Assembly (NCBI RefSeq): GCF_003148825.1
Contig: NZ_QGGZ01000026.1
Coordinates: forward strand, 1 to 44,981
Reading direction: 5' to 3'
DNA length: 44,981 nt
DNA from: Streptomyces sp. CG 926
GTDB lineage: Bacteria; Actinomycetota; Actinomycetes; Streptomycetales; Streptomycetaceae
Made by a program: the position numbers and the translations under genes. Under the pieces are notes generated by a model. That model made no database searches, was not told the origin of the DNA, and worked only from the letters and a program-made list of their open reading frames with translations. Positions 35,983 to 44,352 of this stretch are shown here, one piece after another. The stretch's first letter is position 1; the number at the start of each line of letters is the position of its first letter.

Positions 35983-37674
35983 ATGAGTACTTCACACGCA
36001 CCGCAAGACCCGACTCCGCCACTCACCGCCCCGGTACTGGCAGGCCCTGGACTTGCCGCGTTGCGTGGGCCGGCGGTCGAGCAGCTGCTCCGGCTGCGGG
36101 CCCAGCGGCGGCTCTCGCGCGGGCATGTGCGTCTGGCGGGGGAGTGCCTGGGGGTGTCGGAGAGGACGGTATGGCGGTGGCTCGCACAGGCCGAAGCAGG
36201 TCCCGCAACGGCACCCACCGAGGGCACCAGGCCGGGGGACCGGTTCGAGGTCACCGCCGACATACGGGTTCTGCTCGCGTACTGGCGCGGGAACGCCTCC
36301 GCAGTGCACCGCCAGCTCGCGGCCCGCGCCCGGCAGACGACCGGTCAACCCTCCACCCACCTCCCGGGAGGGGCACCAGCCGACGCGGTACCGGTCCTCG
36401 ACCCGCTGCCGTCGCTGTCGACGTTCCTGCGCGCGGTACGCCGCGACCTGACCGCCGGTGAACGCGCGGCCCTCGCACGCGGCCCGGAAGCAGCCCGCGC
36501 GCACGACGTGTTCGTACGCCGGCCCCGCCTGTGGCGGAACCACACCTGGGAGACCGACCACGTCCAGGCCCCCCTCCTCGTCGACGCGGACGGAGACCTG
36601 GTGCGCCCTTGGGTGACCTGGTTCATCGACACCGCCACCACAACGATCACCGGCACCGCTGTCACACCCGGCTACCCCTCCCGGGCCTCGATCCTGGCCG
36701 CCCTGCGCGCCGCGGTCCTGCGCACCGCCCCCTACGGCCCGGCAGGCGGGGTACCGGAACACGTCCGTGTCGACCGCGGCAAGGACTTCCTGTCCAAGAC
36801 AGTCCTCGGCGCGCTCGGAGCCCTGGGCACCCGCGTCGAGGACCTGCCCGCCTACAGCCCTCACCTCAAGGGCACCGTGGAAAACCTCAACCGCTGCGCC
36901 GACCGCATGCTCTTCGCCGCCCTGCCCGGCTACACCCTCACCCCCACGCCCCGACGCACCAGGAAGAAGGCCGACCAGGACGCACCACCCCTGCACCTGG
37001 CCTTCGAGGAATTCACCACCGAGGTCCTGGACTGGGCGCGCTGGTGGAACACCGAGCACCGCCCCGCCTCCCTGGCAGGCCGGACACCCATCGAGGCTTG
37101 GAACGCTGACCCCACACCACTCTCCGAGGTCGCCGAGAGCGCCCTGTGGGGGCTGATGCTCGAGGACGACGGCCGGGTGCGGAAGCTGACCAGCCACGGC
37201 GTGCGCTGGCGCGGCCGGAACTACATCGCGGCATGGATGGCCGGCCAAGCCGGCCGAAGCATCCGCATCCGCCACATGCCCCACCACAACCACGAGATCG
37301 AGGTCTGCGACCCCGCCGGACGACACCTCGGCACCGCCCACCTCTCCGACGCCGCCACACCCGAACAACTCGACGCACTGCGCCGCACCCGCACCACGCG
37401 CGCCCGCCGCCTGCGCGACGACGCAAAGAAGGCCGAAGCCCTGCGCCGCCAGCGCTACGCCCCCGCCACCAGCCCCACGGCACCGCAGCGTCTGGGCGCC
37501 GTGACAGCAGCCGAGGCCGACCAGGAACTCGACGCAGCCGCCCACAGCGACATGGCCACCCTGGCCCTCCCGGACCTCATCCCGCCCGCACCGCCACCCG
37601 CGGACTGGAACACCCCGGCCTCCCTGCGCCCCTCCATCGCCCAACACCCCCGTAACGGAGAGACGAAGCGATGA
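35983..37674 (+). CDS. DDE transposase, TniA/Mu class
   Basis: 563 residues. An N-terminal helix-turn-helix (LAGECLGVSERTVWRWLAQAE, ~51-71) and a second DNA-binding region with PSLSTFLRAVRRDL lead into an RNase-H-like core with the catalytic triad D192 (WETDHV), D264 (VRVDRGKDF) and E300 (LKGTVENLN), spaced 35 residues between the last two. A Mu-type beta-barrel follows (~400-460, VRWRGRNYIAAWMAGQAGRSIRIRHMPHHNHEIEV), then a basic C-terminal tail that in relatives contacts the ATPase. The triad and spacing are complete, so it may be active. Its stop overlaps the next ATPase start (ATGA). The element ends were not identified. Confidence 0.93.
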   Translation: MSTSHAPQDPTPPLTAPVLAGPGLAALRGPAVEQLLRLRAQRRLSRGHVRLAGECLGVSERTVWRWLAQAEAGPATAPTEGTRPGDRFEVTADIRVLLAYWRGNASAVHRQLAARARQTTGQPSTHLPGGAPADAVPVLDPLPSLSTFLRAVRRDLTAGERAALARGPEAARAHDVFVRRPRLWRNHTWETDHVQAPLLVDADGDLVRPWVTWFIDTATTTITGTAVTPGYPSRASILAALRAAVLRTAPYGPAGGVPEHVRVDRGKDFLSKTVLGALGALGTRVEDLPAYSPHLKGTVENLNRCADRMLFAALPGYTLTPTPRRTRKKADQDAPPLHLAFEEFTTEVLDWARWWNTEHRPASLAGRTPIEAWNADPTPLSEVAESALWGLMLEDDGRVRKLTSHGVRWRGRNYIAAWMAGQAGRSIRIRHMPHHNHEIEVCDPAGRHLGTAHLSDAATPEQLDALRRTRTTRARRLRDDAKKAEALRRQRYAPATSPTAPQRLGAVTAAEADQELDAAAHSDMATLALPDLIPPAPPPADWNTPASLRPSIAQHPRNGETKR

Positions 37675-38435
37675 CCAGCCAGCTCCCGCCCCGGGAGACC
37701 GACCACTACACCCAGCTCCCCGACGCCACGATCGTCACAACACGGGCACTGCTGACCGCACGCGAGAACATCACCGACACCATCGACGCCCGGGCGATGA
37801 TGTGCCTCCACGGCCCGGCCGGCGTCGGCAAGACCCTCGCTGCCAACGTCTGCCTGCGCGACCTCGAACGCACCCGCGGCGAGGAAGTCTGCCGGATCAC
37901 CTTCCGCGCCCGCCCCACCGCCCGCTCCGTACGCCACGAACTCTTCGGCACACTCGGCCTGCCAGGAGAGCCCCCACGCCACCCGTCCGAGTTCGACCGC
38001 CTGCTTCTGGACTCACTCGCAGCCCAACCACGCACGCTGGTCGTGGACGAGGCCCAGTGGCTCAACCGAGAAACGTTCGAATACTTCCGGTTCCTCTGGG
38101 ACCACCCCTATACCCAGATCGCGATCATCTTCGCCGGCGGAGAGGGCGCTCACAGCGTGCTGCGCAAGGAGCCGATGCTGTCCTCCCGAATCTTCATCTG
38201 GCAGCACGTCACCAAGCTGACCGTGCAAGAAGTCCAGCAGGTTATTCCGCTCTACCACCCCGTCTGGGCCCACACCGCGCCCCTCGACATCGCCTACGCA
38301 GACCGCCACGCAGCGCATGGCAACTTCCGTAACTGGGCACGGCTCACCGCCCACGCCATCACCGCACTCGAACGCACGGGCCGCGACCACCCCGACCAGG
38401 AAGTGCTCCGCTGGGCCTTCAGCCGCCTCGGGTGA
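37671..38435 (+). CDS. TniB/TnsC-like transposition ATPase
   Basis: 254 residues, a stand-alone AAA+ domain. Walker A is GPAGVGKT (48-55), Walker B LVVDEAQWLN (from ~123) and sensor region IIFAGGEGAHSVL. The C-terminal YHPVWAHTAPLDIAYADRHAAHGNFRNWARLTAH is the shared motif of the three ATPases in this block. It overlaps the transposase stop by four bases, the usual arrangement for tniA-tniB or istA-istB type pairs, so this is probably the direct partner. It lacks the N-terminal DNA-binding extension of the other two. Confidence 0.93.
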   Translation: MTSQLPPRETDHYTQLPDATIVTTRALLTARENITDTIDARAMMCLHGPAGVGKTLAANVCLRDLERTRGEEVCRITFRARPTARSVRHELFGTLGLPGEPPRHPSEFDRLLLDSLAAQPRTLVVDEAQWLNRETFEYFRFLWDHPYTQIAIIFAGGEGAHSVLRKEPMLSSRIFIWQHVTKLTVQEVQQVIPLYHPVWAHTAPLDIAYADRHAAHGNFRNWARLTAHAITALERTGRDHPDQEVLRWAFSRLG

Positions 38436-38559
38436 CCGCTGACATGACGAAAAACGTCCCACGGCTCCATCGTCCACCGCGGGCTGGCGTGCTCCGTTCG
38501 AAAGTTCCCGCCCCGGCCGCTTCCGGCGGCCGGCTTCGTCACGCAGTGAGGAATGACGG

Positions 38560-39693
38560 ATGGCGCAGGTGATCCGGGACGGCATGCTGTCCCATGCGGT
38601 GCTGGTCGAGCGCCTCCTCGCGATTGACGAGGCGGGCCGGCTGCTGGGGCCGCACCGGTACGCCGCGGCGCGCCTTGCCCGGGTGCCGGTGAGCACGGTG
38701 ACGCGCTGGCTGTGGCAGGCCCGCGACGAACCCCCGTCCCGGACCGCTCCAGCCCGCGCGGGATGGTTGTTGAAGGCCCCCGCCTGGGACGAGACGACGT
38801 GGGCCCGGATGGATGCCCTGCTGGCAGCCGAACACGACCTGACCCGCGGCCGGAAGCCGGGTCCCCGCCCGACCGCCGACCTGTCCACACCCCTGTACCG
38901 GGCCCGCCGTTGCCCCTGCGAGGGCGACCACCCCTTCCGAGCCGGCCCCGACTGTGCCGCAGCGGGCGTGGACACGCTGATCCCTGAAGCGGACGTGGCG
39001 GTCACCGAAGCCCTAAAAGAGACCGCCTCGGCCCTGCGGCACGTCGTGGCCGCCAGCGGCGTGATGAACATCGACGGCGCCCCGGGGGCCGGCAAGACCG
39101 TCGCCCTGCAGTACGCCCTCTCCCTCCTGCCACCCGGCCCGAACGTGTGCCGGGTCCCGATCCCCGTGGGCGCCTCGGTCTCCCAGCTGCGCCACGCGAT
39201 CGCCGAAGCACTCACACTCAATGTCCGACTCGACAACCGCTACAACACCACCGACCAGGCCCTGGCCACCGCGCTGCGCAGCCCGCACGTGCTGGTGTGC
39301 GACGACGTTCAGCGGCTGTCGCCGCCCGCCCTGGAGTACCTGTGCCGCCTGGCAGCCGACCCTGGCGCGCCCACCACCCTCGTCCTGGCCGGAACGGGAA
39401 GCACCCGAGCCCTCCAGCGGATACCGGAGCTCGCCTCCCGCATCCTGACCCGCCAGCACATCCCGCCGCTCACCCCCGCCCAGGCCCAGGCCGTTCTTCC
39501 CGTCTTCCACCCGCTCTGGCGCAAGGTGCCGCCACAGAACATCGCCCGGGCCGACGAACGCTGCACACGGGGCAACTTCCGCGCCTTCGCCCAGATCACC
39601 GCCCACGTCATCGACGCCGTCCTCACCGATCCCCTCGCACACTCCGGCAGCGCCCTGGTCGAGGCGGCATGCCGCCGACTCGGGGGCATCTGA
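38560..39693 (+). CDS. Third AAA+ ATPase with helix-turn-helix and Cys/His region
   Basis: 377 residues. The N-terminus (LVERLLAIDEAGRLLGPHRYAAARLARVPVSTVTRWLWQAR) mirrors that of the first ATPase (VVRRLLAVDQGPGSVSSLHVRVMAEAAGVTVRTVWRWLSEAR). A Cys/His group (C118, C120, H124, C132) may bind zinc. The AAA+ part has Walker A GAPGAGKT (173-180), Walker B VLVCDDVQRLS (from 244) and the C-terminal FHPLWRKVPPQNIARADERCTRGNFRAFAQITAH. It is separated from the second ATPase gene by 124 bases and ends 162 bases before the tap-like gene, without an intervening terminator I can see. Role in transposition or in telomere maintenance is open. Confidence 0.88.
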   Translation: MAQVIRDGMLSHAVLVERLLAIDEAGRLLGPHRYAAARLARVPVSTVTRWLWQARDEPPSRTAPARAGWLLKAPAWDETTWARMDALLAAEHDLTRGRKPGPRPTADLSTPLYRARRCPCEGDHPFRAGPDCAAAGVDTLIPEADVAVTEALKETASALRHVVAASGVMNIDGAPGAGKTVALQYALSLLPPGPNVCRVPIPVGASVSQLRHAIAEALTLNVRLDNRYNTTDQALATALRSPHVLVCDDVQRLSPPALEYLCRLAADPGAPTTLVLAGTGSTRALQRIPELASRILTRQHIPPLTPAQAQAVLPVFHPLWRKVPPQNIARADERCTRGNFRAFAQITAHVIDAVLTDPLAHSGSALVEAACRRLGGI

Positions 39694-39809
39694 GCCGCCT
39701 GGAACGCCACGGAGCTCCGCGGCCCGCGCCCGCAGTGCGGAAGCAGCGTTCCCCTCGGTGCCGGGGCGGAGCGACCATGATCATCACCGCCCGAGCCAGC
39801 GAACCAATA

Positions 39810-39834
39810 CGCATCCACAATGCGTTTTCCGCAT
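39810..39834. promoter_or_regulatory. Triple half-site operator before the second tap-like gene
   Basis: Alternating inverted half-sites cgcat (39810-39814), atgcg (39820-39824) and cgcat (39830-39834) are spaced exactly 10 bases apart, so all fall on one face of the helix. They lie 21 bases before ATG 39856. This is the classic layout for a dimeric helix-turn-helix repressor, possibly the tap- or tpg-encoded protein itself. Confidence 0.55.
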
Positions 39835-39855
39835 CAGCTGGTCTAGGGTTGCATC

Positions 39856-41610
39856 ATGGTGATGGGTACGGAAGAACTCTTGAGGCTCACGGTCGCCGCG
39901 CTGATGACGCGTACCGGTGAGCGTCAGAATGTCGTCGCCGAGGCCCTCGGCCTCTCCCAGGCGCAGGTCTCGCGTAAACAGGCCGGCCGCCAGCACTGGT
40001 CGCTCGAAGACGTCGACGGCCTGGCCGCCCACTTCGGCCTGCACGTCCTGGACCTCCTCGCCGGTCCCACCCACGCGGTCGGTGTCCTGCACGGCTCGAT
40101 CCCCGCCCTGCGTCCCTTCGACGTCGCCGCCCCGCCCCTGGCCGCGCAACTGCCGCTCCCCGCCGTCCAGCTCCCCGCCCAGCCCCCGCACACGGCCACC
40201 CCGCAGTCGCCCGCGCCGGAAGCGGCCGTGCCCGCGGTGGCGTGCGTGCTGTGCGGGCAGCCGACCAGCGACGAACTCGAAGGGTTCCCGCAGCACCTGT
40301 CCGCCGAGGAGTGCGCGGCCGCCGTCGCCGCCGCGACCCCGACACCACTCGCGCCGGCTTCTGTGCCGCAGCAGCTCCCCGCCGAAGCCTCAACTCTCGC
40401 GCCCGCGCCGGAAGCAGCGAAGGAGCGGCCGGAGGGCCAGCCCGGAGCTGTTCCCGACGATCCGGCCCCGGCCGCGCCGCTCCCGGCCGCGCCGCTCCCG
40501 GCCGCGCCGCTCCCGGCGGAGCCGGCCGTGCAGCAGGTCCAGCCCGAGCCGTCTCCCGCTGCGCCGGCAGGCCCGGCCCCGGAGCCCCAAGCCGAGCCCT
40601 CAGCGGCCCCCGTCGAGCCGGCGGTCACGTCCGCCGGGCCGCGAGCACCGCGGGCGTACGCGTCCGGGTCGCTGGTGGACCAGATCACCGGCCGGGTGCA
40701 CGAAGCGCTGCAGGAGTGCGACGGGGACCTGGAGGCCGCTCAGGCCGCGCTGTTGAAGTCCGCGATCCCGGACGTCATGACGTTTTTCAAAGCGTCGCGG
40801 GTCGGCGGCCGGTACGAGCATTCGGAGTTCCCGCCGACCGCCGATGTCCTGCGCAAGCGCTCCCAGAAAGGCGCGGACGAGATCTGGGAGGGCCGTCCGA
40901 AGTGGCGGAATGCCAGCGTCTTCAAGGCCGCCAAGGCGGGCGCCGAGTTCGAGGTGACCGCCCTCGACATGAACGCCGCCTACTTGAGTGCGTTCAAGGC
41001 GTGGTTGCCGATCGGTCAGCTCCGCGAGGACACCAGCGGTGTCCACGACCGGAAGAAGGCCGGCGTCCACCTCATCACCCCCGCCGAGTGGGAGCACACC
41101 GACCTGCCCAACCCGCTGGGCAACCGGATGGAGCCGGGCGAGTTGTGGGTGTCCGAATCCACCCTCCGTCTCCTCCTCGACTGCGCGCGCGAGAACCTCG
41201 CCGACGCACCCACAATCCACCGATCACTCGTCTCCGGCGGCACCGAAGTCCTCTTGGAAAAACTCCGCCGGGCCTTGGCCGAGGTCCGAAAGACTGCTCT
41301 TGCCGAGGGTGACGAACTGACCGTCAACTACGTGAAATCCATGTACTCCAAGCTGGTTTCCACCCTGGGTGAGTCCACCGCTAATCGCGACATGCGACGC
41401 CCGGACTGGATGCACATCATGCGCGCGAAAGCCTTCGCGAACCTCTGGATGAAGGCCAACAAAATCCACAAGGCCGGACTGCAGGTCGTTGAAATCTCCG
41501 GCACGGACGAACTCCACGTCATCGGGGACTGGCGGCAGGTGTTCGCCGAGGGCCGGGACCTGAACCAGGTCAAGGAGAAGAACATCTACACGCTCGGGGG
41601 TAGGCGCTGA
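39856..41610 (+). CDS. tap: Tap-like telomere protein with protein-primed family-B polymerase motifs (copy 2, intact)
   Basis: 584 residues. It has an XRE-type helix-turn-helix at 20-45 (QNVVAEALGLSQAQVSRKQAG), a zinc-ligand set C130, C133, H147, C153, and a Pro/Ala linker (~160-265) with three PLPAA units. The C-terminal domain has ALDMNAAYLSAFKAWLPIG (D371), YVKSMYSKLVSTLGES (K494, Y497, K499) and GTDELHVIGDW (D551). Motif A and the following LP-x-G match the phi29-type DVNSLYP region closely, and motif C keeps the second of the two usual aspartates. Copy 1 at 18186-19963 is split in two genes. The stop overlaps the tpg-like start by one base. Its position ~3 kb from the replicon end fits a telomere replication role. 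The start could also be ATG 39862. Confidence 0.85.
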   Translation: MVMGTEELLRLTVAALMTRTGERQNVVAEALGLSQAQVSRKQAGRQHWSLEDVDGLAAHFGLHVLDLLAGPTHAVGVLHGSIPALRPFDVAAPPLAAQLPLPAVQLPAQPPHTATPQSPAPEAAVPAVACVLCGQPTSDELEGFPQHLSAEECAAAVAAATPTPLAPASVPQQLPAEASTLAPAPEAAKERPEGQPGAVPDDPAPAAPLPAAPLPAAPLPAEPAVQQVQPEPSPAAPAGPAPEPQAEPSAAPVEPAVTSAGPRAPRAYASGSLVDQITGRVHEALQECDGDLEAAQAALLKSAIPDVMTFFKASRVGGRYEHSEFPPTADVLRKRSQKGADEIWEGRPKWRNASVFKAAKAGAEFEVTALDMNAAYLSAFKAWLPIGQLREDTSGVHDRKKAGVHLITPAEWEHTDLPNPLGNRMEPGELWVSESTLRLLLDCARENLADAPTIHRSLVSGGTEVLLEKLRRALAEVRKTALAEGDELTVNYVKSMYSKLVSTLGESTANRDMRRPDWMHIMRAKAFANLWMKANKIHKAGLQVVEISGTDELHVIGDWRQVFAEGRDLNQVKEKNIYTLGGRR

Positions 41611-42206
41611 TGGCCGGTTCCGAGGACCTGTGGTCCCGCTGGGGCGAATGGCAGCGCCACGACGCCCGGGGCATGAAGGGCGGCCAGGCGCTGATCCTGG
41701 AACTCAACCGGATCGTGCACGCCTCCGGCATCGTCTCGCCCGTCACCACCCACCGCGGCCTGGCCGCCCGCCTGCGCTACCTCGACAGCCCCGCCGGCCG
41801 CCAAGCTCTCGCCGAACAGGGCGTCACCGCCCGCACGGTGCGCTCCTGGATGCGCGGGAAGGCCACGCCGTCCCCGGCGTCCAGGGAGCGGATCGACGCG
41901 GCGTACTGGTGGCGGCGGCGGGAGAACCTGATCCGGTCCGGCTGGCTGGTGCGTCACCTCGACAACGACGGCCGCGGCCGTCGTATGGAGATCTACCCCG
42001 TCGACCAGAGCCACGTCGACGCCAAGTACAGCCGCCCCCTGAGCGATCGGTCCATCACCGTTCGGTACATCTGGTCGGACCTGGTGGACGCCTGGGCGGC
42101 CCGTAACGAGGCGATGGTGGACGAGATCTGGGACGACGTCATCACCGACCTCGACTCCGACTACGCGGCTTACGCGTACGTCTCTGCCGTAGGTATCGGC
42201 GCCTGA
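41610..42206 (+). CDS. tpg: Tpg-like telomere terminal protein (copy 2)
   Basis: 198 residues, overlapping the tap-like stop (TGATG). It has THRGLAARLRYLDS, a helix-turn-helix (LAEQGVTARTVRSWMRGKATPSPASRERIDAAY), a basic stretch (WWRRRENLIRSGW), and a C-terminal half MEIYPVDQSHVDAKYSRPLSDRSITVRYIWSDLVDAWAARN ending YAYVSAVGIGA. Copy 1 shares GLxARLxYL, the helix-turn-helix, EIxPxDQSxVD and the terminus, with the same spacing. Terminal proteins attach through a hydroxyl residue to the 5' DNA end; several Ser, Thr and Tyr in the C-terminal half are candidates. The tight coupling to the tap-like gene supports joint function. Confidence 0.85.
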   Translation: MAGSEDLWSRWGEWQRHDARGMKGGQALILELNRIVHASGIVSPVTTHRGLAARLRYLDSPAGRQALAEQGVTARTVRSWMRGKATPSPASRERIDAAYWWRRRENLIRSGWLVRHLDNDGRGRRMEIYPVDQSHVDAKYSRPLSDRSITVRYIWSDLVDAWAARNEAMVDEIWDDVITDLDSDYAAYAYVSAVGIGA

Positions 42207-42216
42207 CCCCCCGCCC

Positions 42217-42264
42217 GAACATGGCTGTGTCCCCGGCCGGCAGGCCGCGGACACAGCCATGTTC
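42217..42264. terminator. Very strong hairpin behind the second tap-tpg pair
   Basis: A perfect 16-bp stem (gaacatggctgtgtcc, 42217-42232; right arm 42249-42264) continues after one C-C mismatch into cggcc/ggccg with loop ggca, giving about 21 pairs in total. It begins 10 bases after the stop codon. Most likely the terminator of the transposase-tap-tpg block, though its size would also allow cruciform formation. Confidence 0.8.
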
Positions 42265-42326
42265 AGGCACCCTTCGGCCACCTCGGGGCCGCCACAGAAG
42301 ACACCTGGCCAAGAAGGGAAATCCTT

Positions 42327-42572
42327 ATGGGTGAACGTGATGAATTCACAGCTGCGGTGCAGAGATGGGTGGATCGTGACGAGGCCAACGACCCATGGAT
42401 CGACCCGCTGGAGACCGACAAGCTGATGAAGAGGGCGCTAGCCTCCTACAAGCCCGAGCCCCCACCGCCTTCTCCGAGCTCGGAAGGCCCGACTCCACAG
42501 CAGCAATGGAAGTGGCTCCAAGATTTCCTTGCCAAGACCTCCAGAAGAGGGAAGAGAGACGATGACCTATAG
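42327..42572 (+). CDS. Small hypothetical protein
   Basis: 81 residues from ATG 42327 with aagaaggga upstream. Acidic N-terminal half (DEFTAAVQRWVDRDEANDPWIDPLETDKLMKRALA), Pro-rich middle and basic-acidic end (KTSRRGKRDDDL). No membrane segment or known motif. It directly follows the strong hairpin behind tpg, so it has its own promoter. Unrecognised. Confidence 0.55.
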   Translation: MGERDEFTAAVQRWVDRDEANDPWIDPLETDKLMKRALASYKPEPPPPSPSSEGPTPQQQWKWLQDFLAKTSRRGKRDDDL

Positions 42573-42642
42573 ACGGGAAGGGACGCCGACGAACCGCTGC
42601 GCGGCGCCCACTCCCATAGGGCATCTATATGGAGACTGCGCG

Positions 42643-42933
42643 TCAGCTTTGTTTCGAGTCCCCTGAATCATCGTCGGTGACTTCGTTGACCTCGGTAAGC
42701 TCCCCCGCCGGCCCGGGGACAGCCGGAGAGGTCTGGTTCAACGCGTTGGGCCGGCTGCCCTCGCGCTGCGATGCACTGAACTTCTCGAACAGCACGCTTA
42801 CACCGAGAGCAACGGTGATGACGGCCGAGGGGCTGACGCCCAGGACGACAAGGACGATGCCGGTCGCCAGAGCAGCCAGGTAGGCGATCAGAGCCTCTCG
42901 GCAGCGACCAGGAGAGCCCTTAAGGTGGTTCAT
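42643..42933 (-). CDS. Small membrane protein with two helices
   Basis: 96 residues from ATG 42933 with gaggagg 5 bases upstream. Two adjacent hydrophobic segments (ALIAYLAALATGIVLVVLGV and AVITVALGVSVLFEKF, residues ~13-50) form a probable hairpin. A hydrophilic, acidic C-terminal tail (ELTEVNEVTDDDSGDSKQS) follows. A longer frame upstream to 43299 lacks coding character. It is convergent with the preceding small gene. Function unknown; the shape is compatible with a holin-like or toxin-like membrane peptide, but nothing supports that specifically. Confidence 0.65.
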   Translation of the reverse strand: MNHLKGSPGRCREALIAYLAALATGIVLVVLGVSPSAVITVALGVSVLFEKFSASQREGSRPNALNQTSPAVPGPAGELTEVNEVTDDDSGDSKQS

Positions 42934-43128
42934 GGTGCCTCCTCGCGGGGTGCTGAGGGCCTGCCGGATGGTTGCGATGCCGAGCCCGGCAGGCCCTCCT
43001 GAGTCAGCCCCTTCAGGTGAAAGGGCTGCTGATACGACCCTGCTGTGCTGGAATGACCTGCAGCAAACGGCATCCGGACAACTCCGGAGAACGGCTCCGC
43101 GGCGCCTCGTAGGTGTCCGAGGCAGCGG

Positions 43129-44352
43129 GTGGGGGCGGGGCGCGTGGATGAAGCCCGGAAGACCGGCAGGCGGTGGGGGCCGACTCGAGGTGCCTCGGCC
43201 GAGCTCAACGATTTGGCGATCTTGCTCCGGGGTTGGCTCGATGTCTCTGGTGTCAGGATCAGCGGCTTGCGGCGCCGGCTGACTCCCGAACACTTTCACG
43301 ACCTCGAGAAAGTGCCGTCTTCGTCAACCATCTCCGAATGGCTCAGTGGCGTAGCTCTGAGATGGGACTTCGTAGAAGCCGTTATCGACGTCTGCTCCGA
43401 AAGTGCCGAAATCGCCGTATCCAGACGAGACGAGGCACGCGTCATCTGGAACGCCTCTGAGAAGAGTAGGCGAGATCGTCAAAAGACCAGCCCGAGGCCG
43501 GAAGTCGTCCGACCTCTTTCCCAGGACCAGTTGCTCAGCTGGCTTGCGAAAGTCCCGGCTGTCCAGCCTGCGGAACAGGCCTCCGAAGTCTCGACCCGAT
43601 CGTCTGTTCAGCGAATCTCGGAGCTTGTATCAGAGGAAACCGTCCCGGGTCTTGTCGAAGGATTGCTGGATAACCTGCATCCTCGAACATGGGAAATTCT
43701 CGTAAAGGAGCTGCGGAAACAAGGGAAAGATTTGCATGCAGCGCAGCTGATGCAGGATTTGGGTAGCCGTGGTGACCCACACAAAATTATCCCGGTCGTA
43801 GAGTCTCTTCGCACCGATGGTCATTTCGGTGACGACCGCATTGTCCTCGATTCGATTGCCAAGAACCGCACCGCGCGAGAATTGCTGATTATTATTGAGG
43901 CTTTTCGTAGAGACAGGCAAGATCTGTCGGCATACGTTGTCACCGAGAGAATTGGGGTGGTCCGGAACTCGTTATCGGCGGTTGAAATTATCCTTGACTT
44001 CAAGGAGAGGAAAGAGACGGAGACGCTGGCAGGAATTCTTAGAGGCGCGGGCAAGTGGCGTGATGGGGATGGACTTGCTGAGCTGATCAACCGGCTCAGA
44101 GCTACAGGCGTCGGCGAATGTGCAGACCTGATACTGATGGCGGCAGGGTCGGAGAGGGGAGCGTCAAGTCTCCCGTCGCTGGTTAGAGCCCTTAAGGACA
44201 CATGCGAGCCAGGAGACATCGTCAAGCTTGCCCATGCGATTGGATCAATGCGGTCCCGGCCGCGGCTGAAGCCACTGGAAGACACTCTCTGGAAAACGAA
44301 TCAAGACGAGGTCCTTCGCCTGATTCGAATATTTGGCAGAAACCGCACGTGA
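43129..44352 (+). CDS. Helix-turn-helix protein with long helical-repeat C-terminus
   Basis: 407 residues if begun at GTG 43129; GTG 43144 is an alternative. The N-terminal domain resembles an actinobacterial XRE-type domain (LRGWLDVSGVRISGLRRRLTPEHFHDLEKVPSSSTISEWLSGVALRWDFVEAVIDVC). The remaining ~270 residues form repeated ~35-residue helical hairpins (VPGLVEGLLDNLHPRTWEILVKELRKQGKDLHAAQLM, then similar units), like HEAT/TPR-type arrays. Base composition is clearly lower in GC than the rest of the window and rare A/T-ending codons are frequent, pointing to separate transfer. Unrecognised; the architecture recalls sensor or defence-associated regulators. Confidence 0.75.
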   Translation: MGAGRVDEARKTGRRWGPTRGASAELNDLAILLRGWLDVSGVRISGLRRRLTPEHFHDLEKVPSSSTISEWLSGVALRWDFVEAVIDVCSESAEIAVSRRDEARVIWNASEKSRRDRQKTSPRPEVVRPLSQDQLLSWLAKVPAVQPAEQASEVSTRSSVQRISELVSEETVPGLVEGLLDNLHPRTWEILVKELRKQGKDLHAAQLMQDLGSRGDPHKIIPVVESLRTDGHFGDDRIVLDSIAKNRTARELLIIIEAFRRDRQDLSAYVVTERIGVVRNSLSAVEIILDFKERKETETLAGILRGAGKWRDGDGLAELINRLRATGVGECADLILMAAGSERGASSLPSLVRALKDTCEPGDIVKLAHAIGSMRSRPRLKPLEDTLWKTNQDEVLRLIRIFGRNRT

